A DNA stretch of 64,000 bases from Paenibacillus taihuensis. GTDB lineage: Bacteria > Bacillota > Bacilli > Paenibacillales > Paenibacillaceae. This document shows, piece after piece, positions 26,268 to 35,291 of this stretch. The notes under the pieces were generated by a model. That model had not been told where the DNA came from and did not search any database. It saw nothing but the letters and a program-made list of their open reading frames with translations. Numbering within the stretch: the stretch's first letter is position 1; each line of letters begins with the position of its first letter. The stretch covers positions 1 through 64,000 of the forward strand of contig NZ_QTTN01000029.1 of the NCBI RefSeq assembly GCF_003386535.1, written 5' to 3'. Position numbers and translations under genes: made by a program.

Positions 26268-28943
26268 TTAGAACGAAATATGAAGGGATTGCTCAGCTTC
26301 AATCGTGACGGGCTGTACTAGCAGAACCGTGTTACTATCACGGGCTATCCTGAACTCGGTTGTGATGCCATTCCATTGCACCTGTTTGACAACAGCGGCT
26401 TGCTGGGCTGGAAGCTTGAACCGTGTGAGCGGCAGTTTGCCGCCGAGTACATGCAGGCGCGCTCCTTCGGCATCCGCTTCATAAGTACCCCATGCCTTGT
26501 CGAGCGACCAGAAAGTGCGGAATAGCTCGCTGCCTTCGGAGCCTTCAACGCTTTCGGAGCTTTCGACGGGTCCGACGTTATGATGCGAATGTTGTGGATG
26601 AAAACCAATCATGCCTTGAACCATATCATATTCGAAACCGCTGAACGCTTGGAGCAGCGAGTAGCTTGCCATCGACCGGGCGTAATTGCTGCCGCATTCA
26701 ATTTCGTTCCACGGATTGCGTTTCTCTCCGTCATAGCGGTCGCGAATGGCCTCTACGATGCGAAGTCCTTCCTCTAAGAAGCCCTCCTGAATCATGTGCG
26801 ATGCCGCCTGATACTCGAAGCCTGTCATCGTCTCGGAGTTGTAGGTGAGCGGAATGGCCGGCTTGCTTGCGCCTTCAGGCCATGTGCAGATGACGAGCCC
26901 GCCTTCATCGTTAAGCGAGTACAATCTCCACGTATTCGATTCCTGCCGCATGCTTGCTTTGAAGTTGTGGCGATACAAGGATTGCAGCGCCTTGCGTGTC
27001 TGCGTTTGATCGAAAATCTCGCCGAGTCCGCACAGATTCGCATGCCACTGCGCAACGACCTGATCGATCACGCAGCCTTCGCCGATCTGGTATTTCATCT
27101 CGCCAAGCTCGGCATTCCAATAGTAGCAGACGGTCTCCTCGTCGAATTGCTCAAGTACCGACCGATCCTTAATATCGAACCGCTGGATGTAGTACTCGCC
27201 GTTGAACAGATGCGTATCGGCCCACTGTTTGCCGGACTCGAAGATACGGAGCCATTCTGCGGCGGTTTCCTGTTCATCCAGGTAAGCAGCCATCTCGGCG
27301 CCGGCTTTCAATGCGGCTAAGTAAAAGCCGGTCATCCAGGAATTCGGCCCGTACAGCTCTACGTCCAAGGTATGATGCTGCCTGCCTTCGAGGACGCCTC
27401 TCTTCATCGGATCCCAACGATCCTCATTCGTATCCGCCCAAGCATAGGTGATCGATTGCTTCACAGCCGGCCAAATGGAGCGGAGCCAGTCGGAGTCGCC
27501 GGATATTTTCCAATCGCGGTATGCTTTGATGACGCCGCCGAATTGACCGTCTGCGCAAGCGCGATAGTTGCTTCGCTCGCGGCCAACAGGGAGCATAAGA
27601 CGGAAGGACATCCGACCGTCTTCGCGTTTGTTATGCGTGAAATCGAGCTCCCGCATGCTCCGCTCGAGACGCGGGAACAGGAATGGCAATGCGTATGCGT
27701 AGTTCCACACATGCGTGCAGGAGCCTTCGCAGCAGCCGGTATCGGCGATGGTTCCCTCGAAGCCGTAGAAGGAACCGTCGGTCAGACGAAGACTGGTTGC
27801 CGTCTTCAGGACGGACATGTTCGCAGACACGGCATCCAGTACGACAGGCGGCAGTGTCGAGGCGAACAGCGCTTCTTTGAACTTGAGCGTATCGGCGTAG
27901 AGTCGATCCCAGTTGTTGAAGGCGAACGTCGCGCTTTCGCGTGAATCCTGGAAGAGTAAGGCGTAGTAGTTCTTCCAGCTGTTCGCCCCGGTCTGAGCAG
28001 GGTTCCAATAGTTGACCACGTTCGGGAAGCTCCAGCTGATGAGGAAGCGGACCTTCTTCTTCTCGCCAGCTGCAAGCGATAGGTGAGCGGTTAGTGATGC
28101 GGTATCTTCGTGACGGTCCGGCCTCGGTGCATCGGCCGGGTACTCCCTGTTCTTCAGTGGACCAGGCTGGGTGAAATCATGCCAGAACATCTCGAGGTTG
28201 TCGCACCAGCCGCCGCGGTACCAGAACTGCTGATAGCTGCAATCCGCGGCGTTCGTCGCGATTGTAATATCTCCATAGTCGGCGTGATCGGGCGTATATT
28301 GCTGCGAGCTCAGCATGAGCGTATGCAGGCCTTGACTTGGATTACCGCTCCTTGGGTTGCCGCTTTCATTCGGCACTTCCCGATATTCGTGCGTTACTTG
28401 CCGAGTTGCCTTCGGATTGCCTGCCGATAGACAGATCGTGTAGGTGATCGGCGCGCTGTCCGTGTTCTCGATTTCCCATTCGAAGAATGCCGCAGGGATG
28501 CTGGAGTCATCCTCTTGCAGCGGAATGAACGGATTGAACGCGGTAAGCTGGACGTGTCCGGGGAAAGCCTGATCCGCGAATGTCATCTGCGCAAGCGGGA
28601 ACTCGCCGCGGAATTCGGTCTTCTGGAAATGCGGCATGCCCGCCATCGTCTGGCTCTGCGGTCCGAATCCATATCCAGTGTGCAAAGCGCCGCCGCGAAT
28701 CGGCTCGCCGACGTAAGGCCCTTGCATGTCGCCGTTCAGCACGCGCGCATCGAGTACGCGGCCATCACGCTCTGCTTTGATTGCAAAGTGGCTAAAACCG
28801 TTATAGCTCTTCTTGTTCGGACGGTTGAAGATCTCCCACTCGATGAGCCTGCCATTGCCTGCGAGCCCGATGCTTCCGCTGCCGATGCCGCCGAGCGGGA
28901 AGCTGATTTCTCTTGATTTTGCCCCTGTATATACGTGATTCAC
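26268..28943 (-). CDS. GH116 family beta-glycosidase (glucosylceramidase-like)
   Basis: 891 aa. The N-terminal beta-sandwich domain starts with the marker REISFPLGGIGSGSIGLAGNGRLIEWEIFNRP. The C-terminal (alpha/alpha)6 catalytic domain shows GCCEGSCTHVWNYAYALPFLFPRLERSMRE, DRWDPMKRGVLEGRQHHTLDVELYGPNSWMTGFYLAAL and GCVIDQVVAQWHANLCGL, whose Asp is probably the acid/base. GH116 enzymes cleave beta-glucosides or beta-xylosides. There is no signal peptide, so it acts on imported sugars. It is divergent from an AraC regulator (about 140 bp apart), the likely controller. Confidence 0.9.
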   Translation of the reverse strand: MNHVYTGAKSREISFPLGGIGSGSIGLAGNGRLIEWEIFNRPNKKSYNGFSHFAIKAERDGRVLDARVLNGDMQGPYVGEPIRGGALHTGYGFGPQSQTMAGMPHFQKTEFRGEFPLAQMTFADQAFPGHVQLTAFNPFIPLQEDDSSIPAAFFEWEIENTDSAPITYTICLSAGNPKATRQVTHEYREVPNESGNPRSGNPSQGLHTLMLSSQQYTPDHADYGDITIATNAADCSYQQFWYRGGWCDNLEMFWHDFTQPGPLKNREYPADAPRPDRHEDTASLTAHLSLAAGEKKKVRFLISWSFPNVVNYWNPAQTGANSWKNYYALLFQDSRESATFAFNNWDRLYADTLKFKEALFASTLPPVVLDAVSANMSVLKTATSLRLTDGSFYGFEGTIADTGCCEGSCTHVWNYAYALPFLFPRLERSMRELDFTHNKREDGRMSFRLMLPVGRERSNYRACADGQFGGVIKAYRDWKISGDSDWLRSIWPAVKQSITYAWADTNEDRWDPMKRGVLEGRQHHTLDVELYGPNSWMTGFYLAALKAGAEMAAYLDEQETAAEWLRIFESGKQWADTHLFNGEYYIQRFDIKDRSVLEQFDEETVCYYWNAELGEMKYQIGEGCVIDQVVAQWHANLCGLGEIFDQTQTRKALQSLYRHNFKASMRQESNTWRLYSLNDEGGLVICTWPEGASKPAIPLTYNSETMTGFEYQAASHMIQEGFLEEGLRIVEAIRDRYDGEKRNPWNEIECGSNYARSMASYSLLQAFSGFEYDMVQGMIGFHPQHSHHNVGPVESSESVEGSEGSELFRTFWSLDKAWGTYEADAEGARLHVLGGKLPLTRFKLPAQQAAVVKQVQWNGITTEFRIARDSNTVLLVQPVTIEAEQSLHISF

Positions 28944-29084
28944 TAGTCCAACCTCGCTTCATATCGTGGTATACTGATTCAGATGATGTCTTGATCATAA
29001 TCGATTCGGACATGGATTCCTTTGTATAGAAGCTGTTTTTTCTATGTACAAAACAACTGGAATTATAACGAGGTGACTGCCCTG

Positions 29085-29990
29085 ATGAAGCTTACGGATC
29101 ATGTCATCGCCCCATATATCCGCAATGCGGGCTATGCGATTCGGCAGCCGTTTCTGCTAGGCGAGAGAAGCCTGCTCGACTATATTATCTTCTACGTGCA
29201 GGAAGGGACGTTCGAAATTCAGATCGGCAGCCAGCTGCATACCGTCAGGGAGGGTGAGCTCTGCCTGCTGCAACCAGGCGACGTTCATACGATCCGCGGG
29301 ATTACGAATACGATTAATCCGTATGTCCATCTGGATTTCTTCTATAATCCGCAGCGGGAAAGCAGTTTCGTCACACGACCGGGACAAGTTGATCTATCGG
29401 CTTATCCGGACTATATGCAGCCGAGGCTGCATGCGAGCGATGTATGCCGCATACCGTTCAAGCTCGAGACGGAGCATCATCATACGCTGCGAGATCTAAC
29501 GCTGAAGATGATCGATAGCTGGGAGCTGCAAACCTATCTCGGAATGATGGAAGCTAATCAGCTCGCGCACGAATGGATCACGATCGTGTTCAAGACGTTC
29601 ATGAATCAGGAGCGGGGCTTGCGGTCTCCGCGTCCGTTCTTGAATTGGATCACATCGTACTTCGCCTTCCATATCGCGGACCCTATTACGGTGGAGGATA
29701 TGGCGAGAAGGGCGGGGCTGTCGGTGTCGCGTTTTAACGTGCTGTTCAAGCAGTATTTCGACATGACGCCTTATCAGTACTTAATGAAGCTGCGCATCGA
29801 GCATGCCGAGGGATTGCTGCGGGAAGGGATGTCGATGCAGAAGGTAAGCGAGTATTGCGGGTTCACGGATGTGCATCATCTGTCCAAGACGTTTAAGAAG
29901 CTGACCGGCGTGAATCCTGGGTATTATAAGAGGCATCTGGAAGCTGGCGGTGGAAGCGGGCATAAGAACAAGAACATAACGGAGGGTTAA
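29085..29990 (+). CDS. AraC family transcriptional regulator
   Basis: 301 aa from ATG 29085, with GAGGTG upstream; an in-frame ATG at 29022 lacks a ribosome site. The N-terminal cupin (EGTFEIQIGSQLHTVREGELCLLQPGDVHTIRG) would bind a sugar. Two helix-turn-helix motifs lie at the C-terminus (VEDMARRAGLSVSRFNVLFKQYFDMTPYQYLMKLRIEHAEGLLREG, then VSEYCGFTDVHHLSKTFKKLTGVNPGYYK). Divergent from the GH116 gene, it is probably its activator. Confidence 0.92.
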   Translation: MKLTDHVIAPYIRNAGYAIRQPFLLGERSLLDYIIFYVQEGTFEIQIGSQLHTVREGELCLLQPGDVHTIRGITNTINPYVHLDFFYNPQRESSFVTRPGQVDLSAYPDYMQPRLHASDVCRIPFKLETEHHHTLRDLTLKMIDSWELQTYLGMMEANQLAHEWITIVFKTFMNQERGLRSPRPFLNWITSYFAFHIADPITVEDMARRAGLSVSRFNVLFKQYFDMTPYQYLMKLRIEHAEGLLREGMSMQKVSEYCGFTDVHHLSKTFKKLTGVNPGYYKRHLEAGGGSGHKNKNITEG

Positions 29991-29996
29991 TAGAAC

Positions 29997-30311
29997 ATGA
30001 GCAAGCGTTATCGGATTACAAAAGAATATCGAGAGCATGAGAGCGATCGTCAGCCGATTACATTAGAGATGTGCTTGGCCTATTTTGAAACGCAGCCGGA
30101 TTTCACCTTTGCTTCGGAGCTGAAGGTATCTGGGGCAGACGGTACGACAATGACGATTCCAGGGGACTTCTTCATGTGGAGACATGAGAATGCGCAAATT
30201 CCGTTCCGTCACTACGGGGGCGACATCTACGTTTCGGGGAGCAATGATGCGGTCATTCCGCGGATGATGGAAGTTGCGAGCGATCTAATGGCAGATATTG
30301 AAGAGGGCTAA
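29997..30311 (+). CDS. small conserved protein of unknown function
   Basis: 104 aa behind GGAGGG, starting 6 bases after the AraC stop, so probably in its operon. The sequence is acidic, soluble and has no recognised motif. The middle GADGTTMTIPGDFFMWRHENAQIPFRHYGGDIYVSGSND looks like a beta-rich fold. I do not recognise the family. A terminator follows. Confidence 0.65.
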   Translation: MSKRYRITKEYREHESDRQPITLEMCLAYFETQPDFTFASELKVSGADGTTMTIPGDFFMWRHENAQIPFRHYGGDIYVSGSNDAVIPRMMEVASDLMADIEEG

Positions 30312-30325
30312 TTGGTTGGTTTGGA

Positions 30326-30364
30326 AGGCTGGCGGGGGCAGTTAGAATCCGTCAGCCTTTTTCC
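30326..30364 (+). terminator. terminator after the AraC operon
   Basis: AAGGCTGGCGG pairs with CCGTCAGCCTT (one G-T pair) and runs into a T-run. Confidence 0.82.
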
Positions 30365-30408
30365 ATTATTGACGGGAGGAAAAAGCTTCTGAGTGGGGAA
30401 CTAGATAG

Positions 30409-30987
30409 TTATTGATTGATTTGTCCAATCGTTAGGGATTCATATTGAACGGTGCAGCCCGTCCCTTGCGGTGACTGAGAAACAACACCAGCCAGGCATT
30501 CGTCCGGCAGCTTCATGCCGAAGTACCGAATTTGCTCCCACACCTCGCCATCCGCAGAGTAGAAGAACGTGATGCAATTGCCTTGCCGCACGATGCGCAA
30601 GTAGGGCTTCTCTACTTCCACGCGCTCCGAATTGCAATCATCCGACACACCATCGATCGTGACGACAGATACAATGGTCGGGTACCGGCCGTTAAACTCA
30701 AAGCACAACTTCGCCCAGTTCCGATCATCCGCCATCAGCATGAGACAGCCAGAGTCGTATTTATGCTTCATCTCTACAGTTAACCGTGTCGTGAGCTCGA
30801 AGCTGCTTCCAGCTGTAAAGTGCAGGAATGGCGCGGAGCTTACAATATGCTTGCCTGCAGGGTCCTGGTAGTAATCCGAGTTCGCTGGCGCTTCCACATG
30901 AAGACCGCCTTGCTCCGTGTAGCTCCAGTTGGCAGGCTCGTTAGTCCAACGACATGCGTGCGCACTAGCGGTTGTCCATACATTCAT
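30409..30987 (-). CDS. DUF1349 domain protein (concanavalin-like fold)
   Basis: 192 aa. The whole protein matches the DUF1349 pattern: W-W-N-E-P start, GLHVEAPANSDYYQDP, FELTTRLTVEMKHKYDSGCLMLMADDRNWAKLCFEFNGRYPTIVSVVT, LRIVRQGNCITFFYSADGEVWEQIRYF. The fold is a LamG-like beta sandwich often found with or near glycosidases. No signal peptide, so an intracellular carbohydrate-related role is likely. It is divergent from the sugar isomerase gene at 31126. Confidence 0.82.
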   Translation of the reverse strand: MNVWTTASAHACRWTNEPANWSYTEQGGLHVEAPANSDYYQDPAGKHIVSSAPFLHFTAGSSFELTTRLTVEMKHKYDSGCLMLMADDRNWAKLCFEFNGRYPTIVSVVTIDGVSDDCNSERVEVEKPYLRIVRQGNCITFFYSADGEVWEQIRYFGMKLPDECLAGVVSQSPQGTGCTVQYESLTIGQINQ

Positions 30988-31050
30988 CGTTCATATACCC
31001 CCTCTTTGGTTGTTCGAGTGCTCACAATAGATGTCGTCGTAGTAGTCATT

Positions 31051-31067
31051 CTCTTCGCAAGCGCTTA
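31051..31067. promoter_or_regulatory. LacI/CcpA-type palindrome upstream of the isomerase gene
   Basis: The perfect octamer AAGCGCTT sits in CGCAAGCGCTTACT, about 65 bp before the start at 31126. The core is that of LacI-family or catabolite (cre) operators, but the outer bases fit the cre consensus only in part. Confidence 0.4.
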
Positions 31068-31125
31068 CTCCTCTATAAGATTCGTGATGATTCGTGAAAA
31101 ATCAAACCGAAAGGATGCATCGGCT

Positions 31126-31959
31126 ATGAGACTTGGCGGACCTATTCTACATGGAGGCAAGCTTGACCCGGAGCAGTGGGCGCAGGCGCACGAGGAGCGG
31201 CAGTATTCAGCGGCTTATTTGCCGGATTTCGAGGATGCCGCGCTGATTCAAGATTATGCGGGCGCCGCATCGCGGGCGGATCTGCTCATCGCAGAAGTTG
31301 GCGCATGGAGCAATCCGCTCAGCGCCGATCCGGAGACAAGGGATCGGGCAATCCGCTTCTGCAAGAAGAAGCTGGAGGCGGCGGAACTGGCAGGAGCGCG
31401 CTGCTGCGTGAACATTGCCGGTTCCCGCGGCGAGCAGTGGGATGGGCATGATCCGGCGAACTTGACCGAAGAGACATTCGAGCTCATCGTCGAAACGGTG
31501 CGCGAGATCATTGACCATGTGCAGCCGCAGCGGACATACTACACGCTCGAAATGATGCCGTGGATGTATCCGGACTCCGCCGACAGCTATTTGAGACTGA
31601 TAGAAGCGATCGATCGGAGAGCTTTTGCCGTACATATCGATCCCGTCAATCTGATTGCTAGCCCGCAGCTGTACTACGGGAATGGCGCATTGATTGAGCA
31701 TTGCTTCTCGAAGCTCGGACCTTACATAAGGAGCTGCCACGCCAAGGACATCATCATGAGCCAGCAGATGACCGTTCATCTAGATGAGACGAGACCGGGT
31801 CTTGGCAAGCTTGATTACGCGCAATATTTGCGTCAGCTCGCGAAGCTGGATGGCGATATCCCGCTCATGCTGGAGCATCTGGAGAGCGAAGCGGAGTATC
31901 GGCTCGCGGCAAACCATATTCGCATGGTGGCGAATGGGATAGGGGTTCGGGTGAAGTGA
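31126..31959 (+). CDS. sugar phosphate isomerase/epimerase family TIM-barrel protein
   Basis: 277 aa from ATG 31126, behind GAAAGGA. Upstream in-frame starts run through the promoter region and the antisense of the DUF1349 gene. It is a xylose isomerase-like TIM barrel: ADLLIAEVGAWSNPLS, GARCCVNIAGSRGEQWDG, TYYTLEMMPWMYPDSADSY, FAVHIDPVNLIASPQLYY, IRSCHAKDI, GLGKLDYAQYLRQLAKL and PLMLEHLE. The metal-binding Glu/Asp/His/Glu set of this family appears present. The substrate is unknown. It is one of three such proteins in the window and stands alone as a transcription unit. Confidence 0.85.
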   Translation: MRLGGPILHGGKLDPEQWAQAHEERQYSAAYLPDFEDAALIQDYAGAASRADLLIAEVGAWSNPLSADPETRDRAIRFCKKKLEAAELAGARCCVNIAGSRGEQWDGHDPANLTEETFELIVETVREIIDHVQPQRTYYTLEMMPWMYPDSADSYLRLIEAIDRRAFAVHIDPVNLIASPQLYYGNGALIEHCFSKLGPYIRSCHAKDIIMSQQMTVHLDETRPGLGKLDYAQYLRQLAKLDGDIPLMLEHLESEAEYRLAANHIRMVANGIGVRVK

Positions 31960-32086
31960 GGCGCTATTGACCGATCAATCTCGTGTGTGCGCACTCCCTA
32001 TATAGTGATATTGTTCTATCGGAAATCGGCGAGGGGATTTGAATTGTGTTAAAATAATATTGTTGAAGCCGATGGAGGTGGAGGAA

Positions 32087-32350
32087 ATGCGCTGGCAAGA
32101 AGTCCAGGAATTGCTCCCAGAAGAGTGGGTTGTCTTAGAGGCGACGAAGGCCCATTCTGTGGAGGGATTTCGCTACATCGATGAAGTTATTGTCATCGAT
32201 AAATGCGCTGATTCTACTGAAGCTCTTCGTCGCTACAGCGAACTGCATCGGCAAGAGCCAGAACGTGAATATTGCTTTTTTCATACTTCTCGACCGGAAT
32301 TAGTAGCGAGAGAACGCTACGTTGGAATTCGAGGGCCGAGATTCAATTAG
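32087..32350 (+). CDS. small conserved protein of unknown function
   Basis: 87 aa from ATG 32087; GGAGGTGGAGG lies upstream, while the in-frame start at 32039 lacks a site. The acidic protein has MRWQEVQELLPEEWVVLEA at its start and an RRYSELHRQEPEREYCFFHTSRPELV block near its end. I recall similar short proteins in Bacilli and cyanobacteria, some beside aspartic-protease-like genes, but no function is known to me. It is followed by its own terminator. Confidence 0.68.
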   Translation: MRWQEVQELLPEEWVVLEATKAHSVEGFRYIDEVIVIDKCADSTEALRRYSELHRQEPEREYCFFHTSRPELVARERYVGIRGPRFN

Positions 32351-32363
32351 CCATAGCATGAAG

Positions 32364-32397
32364 AACCCCGACCGAGTGAGGTCGGGGTTTAGTTTTA
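32364..32397 (+). terminator. terminator
   Basis: A perfect 10-bp stem AACCCCGACC/GGTCGGGGTT with a six-base loop, then a T-rich tail. Confidence 0.9.
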
Positions 32398-32556
32398 TCA
32401 TTTTTCTCCCTTGTTACCATTTTTCTATTCATGTAAATGAAAGACAACCTAAACGTGACGCTCGTGATATAATCTTGTTTAGTGCAAACTTGAAAGCGTC
32501 TACAAAGTAACATATGGATTTCGAGGGGAATTTTACGTCAAGGGAGTCGATTATCG

Positions 32557-35259
32557 ATGGACGTCGTTTACCAATTTGAAGAAGTAGCCAGACTTCCTTT
32601 GCCAGGGGATAACTGCGCTGTTGCGATTCGCCAATTGAATGCGGGTACCGTCATTCAGTATGAGAACCAATCCATTGTTTTGGATTACACCGTTATGGAA
32701 GGCCATCGGTTTGCGGTAAAAGCGATCGCGCCCGGCGAAGAGCTGCTGTCGTGGCAGTTGCCTTTCGGCGTGGCACTTCAGCCGATCGATCCCGGCCACT
32801 ATGTCATTAACGAAACCGTTCTGCAAGCGCTCAGCGTGCGTAAGCTGGCATTCGCGCTGCCGCCTGTGCCTAATTTCGCGGATCAAGTTCATCCTTATAT
32901 TCTGGATGAGGAGAACTTCCAACCGGCTCCGGCATCGCCAGCCTATACGGAGACGCGCACCTTTATGGGGTATCGCCGCCATGAAGATCGCGGGGTTGGT
33001 ACGCGGAACTACATTGTCCTGCTTGGCACCACCTCGCACACGGGCAGCTATGTGAAGAAGCTTGCCGGTCGTCTTCAAGACGAATGCAAGAACTATTCGA
33101 ATATCGACGGGATTGTTCCCGCTGCTCATACGGAGGGCGGTACTTCGACGCTGAATAACGAAGAATTGCTGCTGCGTACGCTCGCCGGTTTTATGGTCAA
33201 TCCGAATGTTGGTGCAGTTTTACTCGTTGATTACGGCAATGAATCGGTCACGAACAAGATGGTGGAAGAATACGCACGCGAGCATAGCTACCGGATTGAT
33301 GATGTGCTGCATAAGTTCGTATCGCTTACAGGAACGTTCGAAGAGGAACTGGTTAAAGGTGAAGCGTTGGTACGGGGGTGGCTGCCGACGGTCAATGCGA
33401 TGCAGCGTACGCCTGAATCGATCAGCCACTTGCGGATCGGCTTGCAGTGCGGTGGTTCGGACGCATTCTCCGGCGTCTCCGCGAATCCGCTGCTCGGCTG
33501 GGTTTCGGAAGAACTGGTGCGCTACGGCGGTGCAGCTAGCCTGGCCGAAACCGATGAGCTGATTGGCGCGGAGCCTTATGTTCTGTCGAAAGTGCGAAAT
33601 GTGGAAACCGCGCGCAATTTCCTGGAGCTTGTGGATCGATTCAAGGAGCGCACGTCATGGCATGGCACCAGCGCGGAAGGTAATCCTTCCGGCGGCAACA
33701 TGTATCGCGGCTTGTACAACATCTATCTCAAATCCATTGGCGCCGCAATGAAGAAAGACCCTGCAACGCGGATCGATTTTGCAACCGAGTACGGGGAGCT
33801 TATGAAGGATGGCGGCTACTATTTCATGGATAGCCCCGGAAATGACCTGGAGAGCATCGCCGGACAGGTAGCCGCAGGCTGCAACATGATCTTCTTTACA
33901 ACAGGTAACGGATCGATAACGAATTTCCCTTATGTGCCGACTGTTAAGGTGGTCACGACCACTCGCCGTTTTCAATTGCTGTCGAACGATATGGACGTGA
34001 ACGCAGGGCAATATCTAGAAGGCAAGTCGATGGATGAGCTGGGGGAAGAGGTATTCGAACTCGCGATTCAGATCGCCTCCGGTCAGCGTAGTGTTGGCGA
34101 GAAAGCTGGCCATGCCCAGGTGCAAATTTGGCGTAACTGGCAGCAGAGCGATGCAAGCCAGCTGCAAACGCTGCTGAATGCTCCTGCGCCTTCGCGCGTA
34201 CCAATTGAAATTCAAGATGATACGGGTTCGACGGCTAAGCCGATCCAATTTACTTTGACTCGCCATCGGGATCGGCAGTCCAGTGACAATATCGGCTTGA
34301 TCGTACCGACGAGCCTTTGCGCCGGACAGGTAGCGGGCATGATTACACAGCGGCTGAACGGGCAAGGAACAGGGGAGTCCGGTCTATCGGGTTTTGTCTC
34401 ATTGGCGCACACAGAGGGCTGCGGTACCTCGGGGGGACCAGCCGAATCGCTCTTTGCCCGCACGATGATCGGCTACATCACGCACCCGATGGTCGAGCAT
34501 TGTTTGCTGCTTGAGCATGGCTGCGAGAAAACGCACAACGATTATATGCGCCATCAGATGGAAGTGAACGGCGTTGATGCGAGCCGGCTCGGGTATGCCA
34601 GCATCCAGCTTGACGGCGGAATTGCCAAGGTGAGCGAGAAGGTTGAAGCTTGGTTCGCCGAACGATTGGCCGCAGCAGCGCCTGCGGAGAAAGTGACAGT
34701 CGGACTTGAAGGACTGCGAATCGGAATCGTGAGCGACGGTGCCATTAGCGACGATGCCGGCGAGCAGCTGGCAGCGCTGACCAAGATGATTGTCGGTGCA
34801 GGAGGTTTGGTCGTCGTTCCAGAGAATAGCGGGTTGCTTGCTGCGGCGGCATTCAGCGAACATCTGTTTACGACGCCTCAAGTTCAGCCTTCCATAGCCT
34901 ATGGGGAACATGTTCAGCATAATGGATTCCATGTTATGGAGACACCAACAACCCATTGGGTGGAGACGATTACGGGACTTGCAGCCACTGGTGTTGAAAT
35001 CGTGATCGCGCTGATCGGCAATCGTCCGATGCAGACGCATCCGTTCGTTCCGATGCTGCAGATTACTTCGGAGCAGGCTTTGCTGCAGAAACATGAGCAA
35101 GATGTCGATTTGGTGCTCTCGGGCAGCCCGGCTTTATGGACAAATCAAATTCTAGAGCTCAGCAAACAAGTATTGGAACATACTTATGCGCCACGTCTCT
35201 ATCAGCAAGGCAATACCGATTTCCAATTGACGCGAGGCTTTCTGGGCGTCTCTCTGTAA
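32557..35259 (+). CDS. double-length UxaA/altronate dehydratase-like protein
   Basis: 900 aa, nearly twice the usual 500 aa of UxaA-family dehydratases, which remove water from sugar acids using a metal site. The N-terminal SAF domain covers about residues 1-100. The family core starts at TFMGYRRHEDRGVGTRNYIVLLG (about 136). The first core has HTEGG (His191) and VDYGNE (Asn228) where UxaA has Cys, but keeps LQCGGSDAFSG (Cys298). A second core starts near 585 and keeps HTEGCGT (His618, Cys622) and EHGCE (Cys656), but I find no CGGSD motif after it. The two halves thus look complementary. It starts the operon with the aldo/keto reductase 32 bases downstream. The substrate is unknown. Confidence 0.82.
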   Translation: MDVVYQFEEVARLPLPGDNCAVAIRQLNAGTVIQYENQSIVLDYTVMEGHRFAVKAIAPGEELLSWQLPFGVALQPIDPGHYVINETVLQALSVRKLAFALPPVPNFADQVHPYILDEENFQPAPASPAYTETRTFMGYRRHEDRGVGTRNYIVLLGTTSHTGSYVKKLAGRLQDECKNYSNIDGIVPAAHTEGGTSTLNNEELLLRTLAGFMVNPNVGAVLLVDYGNESVTNKMVEEYAREHSYRIDDVLHKFVSLTGTFEEELVKGEALVRGWLPTVNAMQRTPESISHLRIGLQCGGSDAFSGVSANPLLGWVSEELVRYGGAASLAETDELIGAEPYVLSKVRNVETARNFLELVDRFKERTSWHGTSAEGNPSGGNMYRGLYNIYLKSIGAAMKKDPATRIDFATEYGELMKDGGYYFMDSPGNDLESIAGQVAAGCNMIFFTTGNGSITNFPYVPTVKVVTTTRRFQLLSNDMDVNAGQYLEGKSMDELGEEVFELAIQIASGQRSVGEKAGHAQVQIWRNWQQSDASQLQTLLNAPAPSRVPIEIQDDTGSTAKPIQFTLTRHRDRQSSDNIGLIVPTSLCAGQVAGMITQRLNGQGTGESGLSGFVSLAHTEGCGTSGGPAESLFARTMIGYITHPMVEHCLLLEHGCEKTHNDYMRHQMEVNGVDASRLGYASIQLDGGIAKVSEKVEAWFAERLAAAAPAEKVTVGLEGLRIGIVSDGAISDDAGEQLAALTKMIVGAGGLVVVPENSGLLAAAAFSEHLFTTPQVQPSIAYGEHVQHNGFHVMETPTTHWVETITGLAATGVEIVIALIGNRPMQTHPFVPMLQITSEQALLQKHEQDVDLVLSGSPALWTNQILELSKQVLEHTYAPRLYQQGNTDFQLTRGFLGVSL

Positions 35260-35291
35260 CTTAGCCATTTTATGAAAGTGGGGATCTCACG

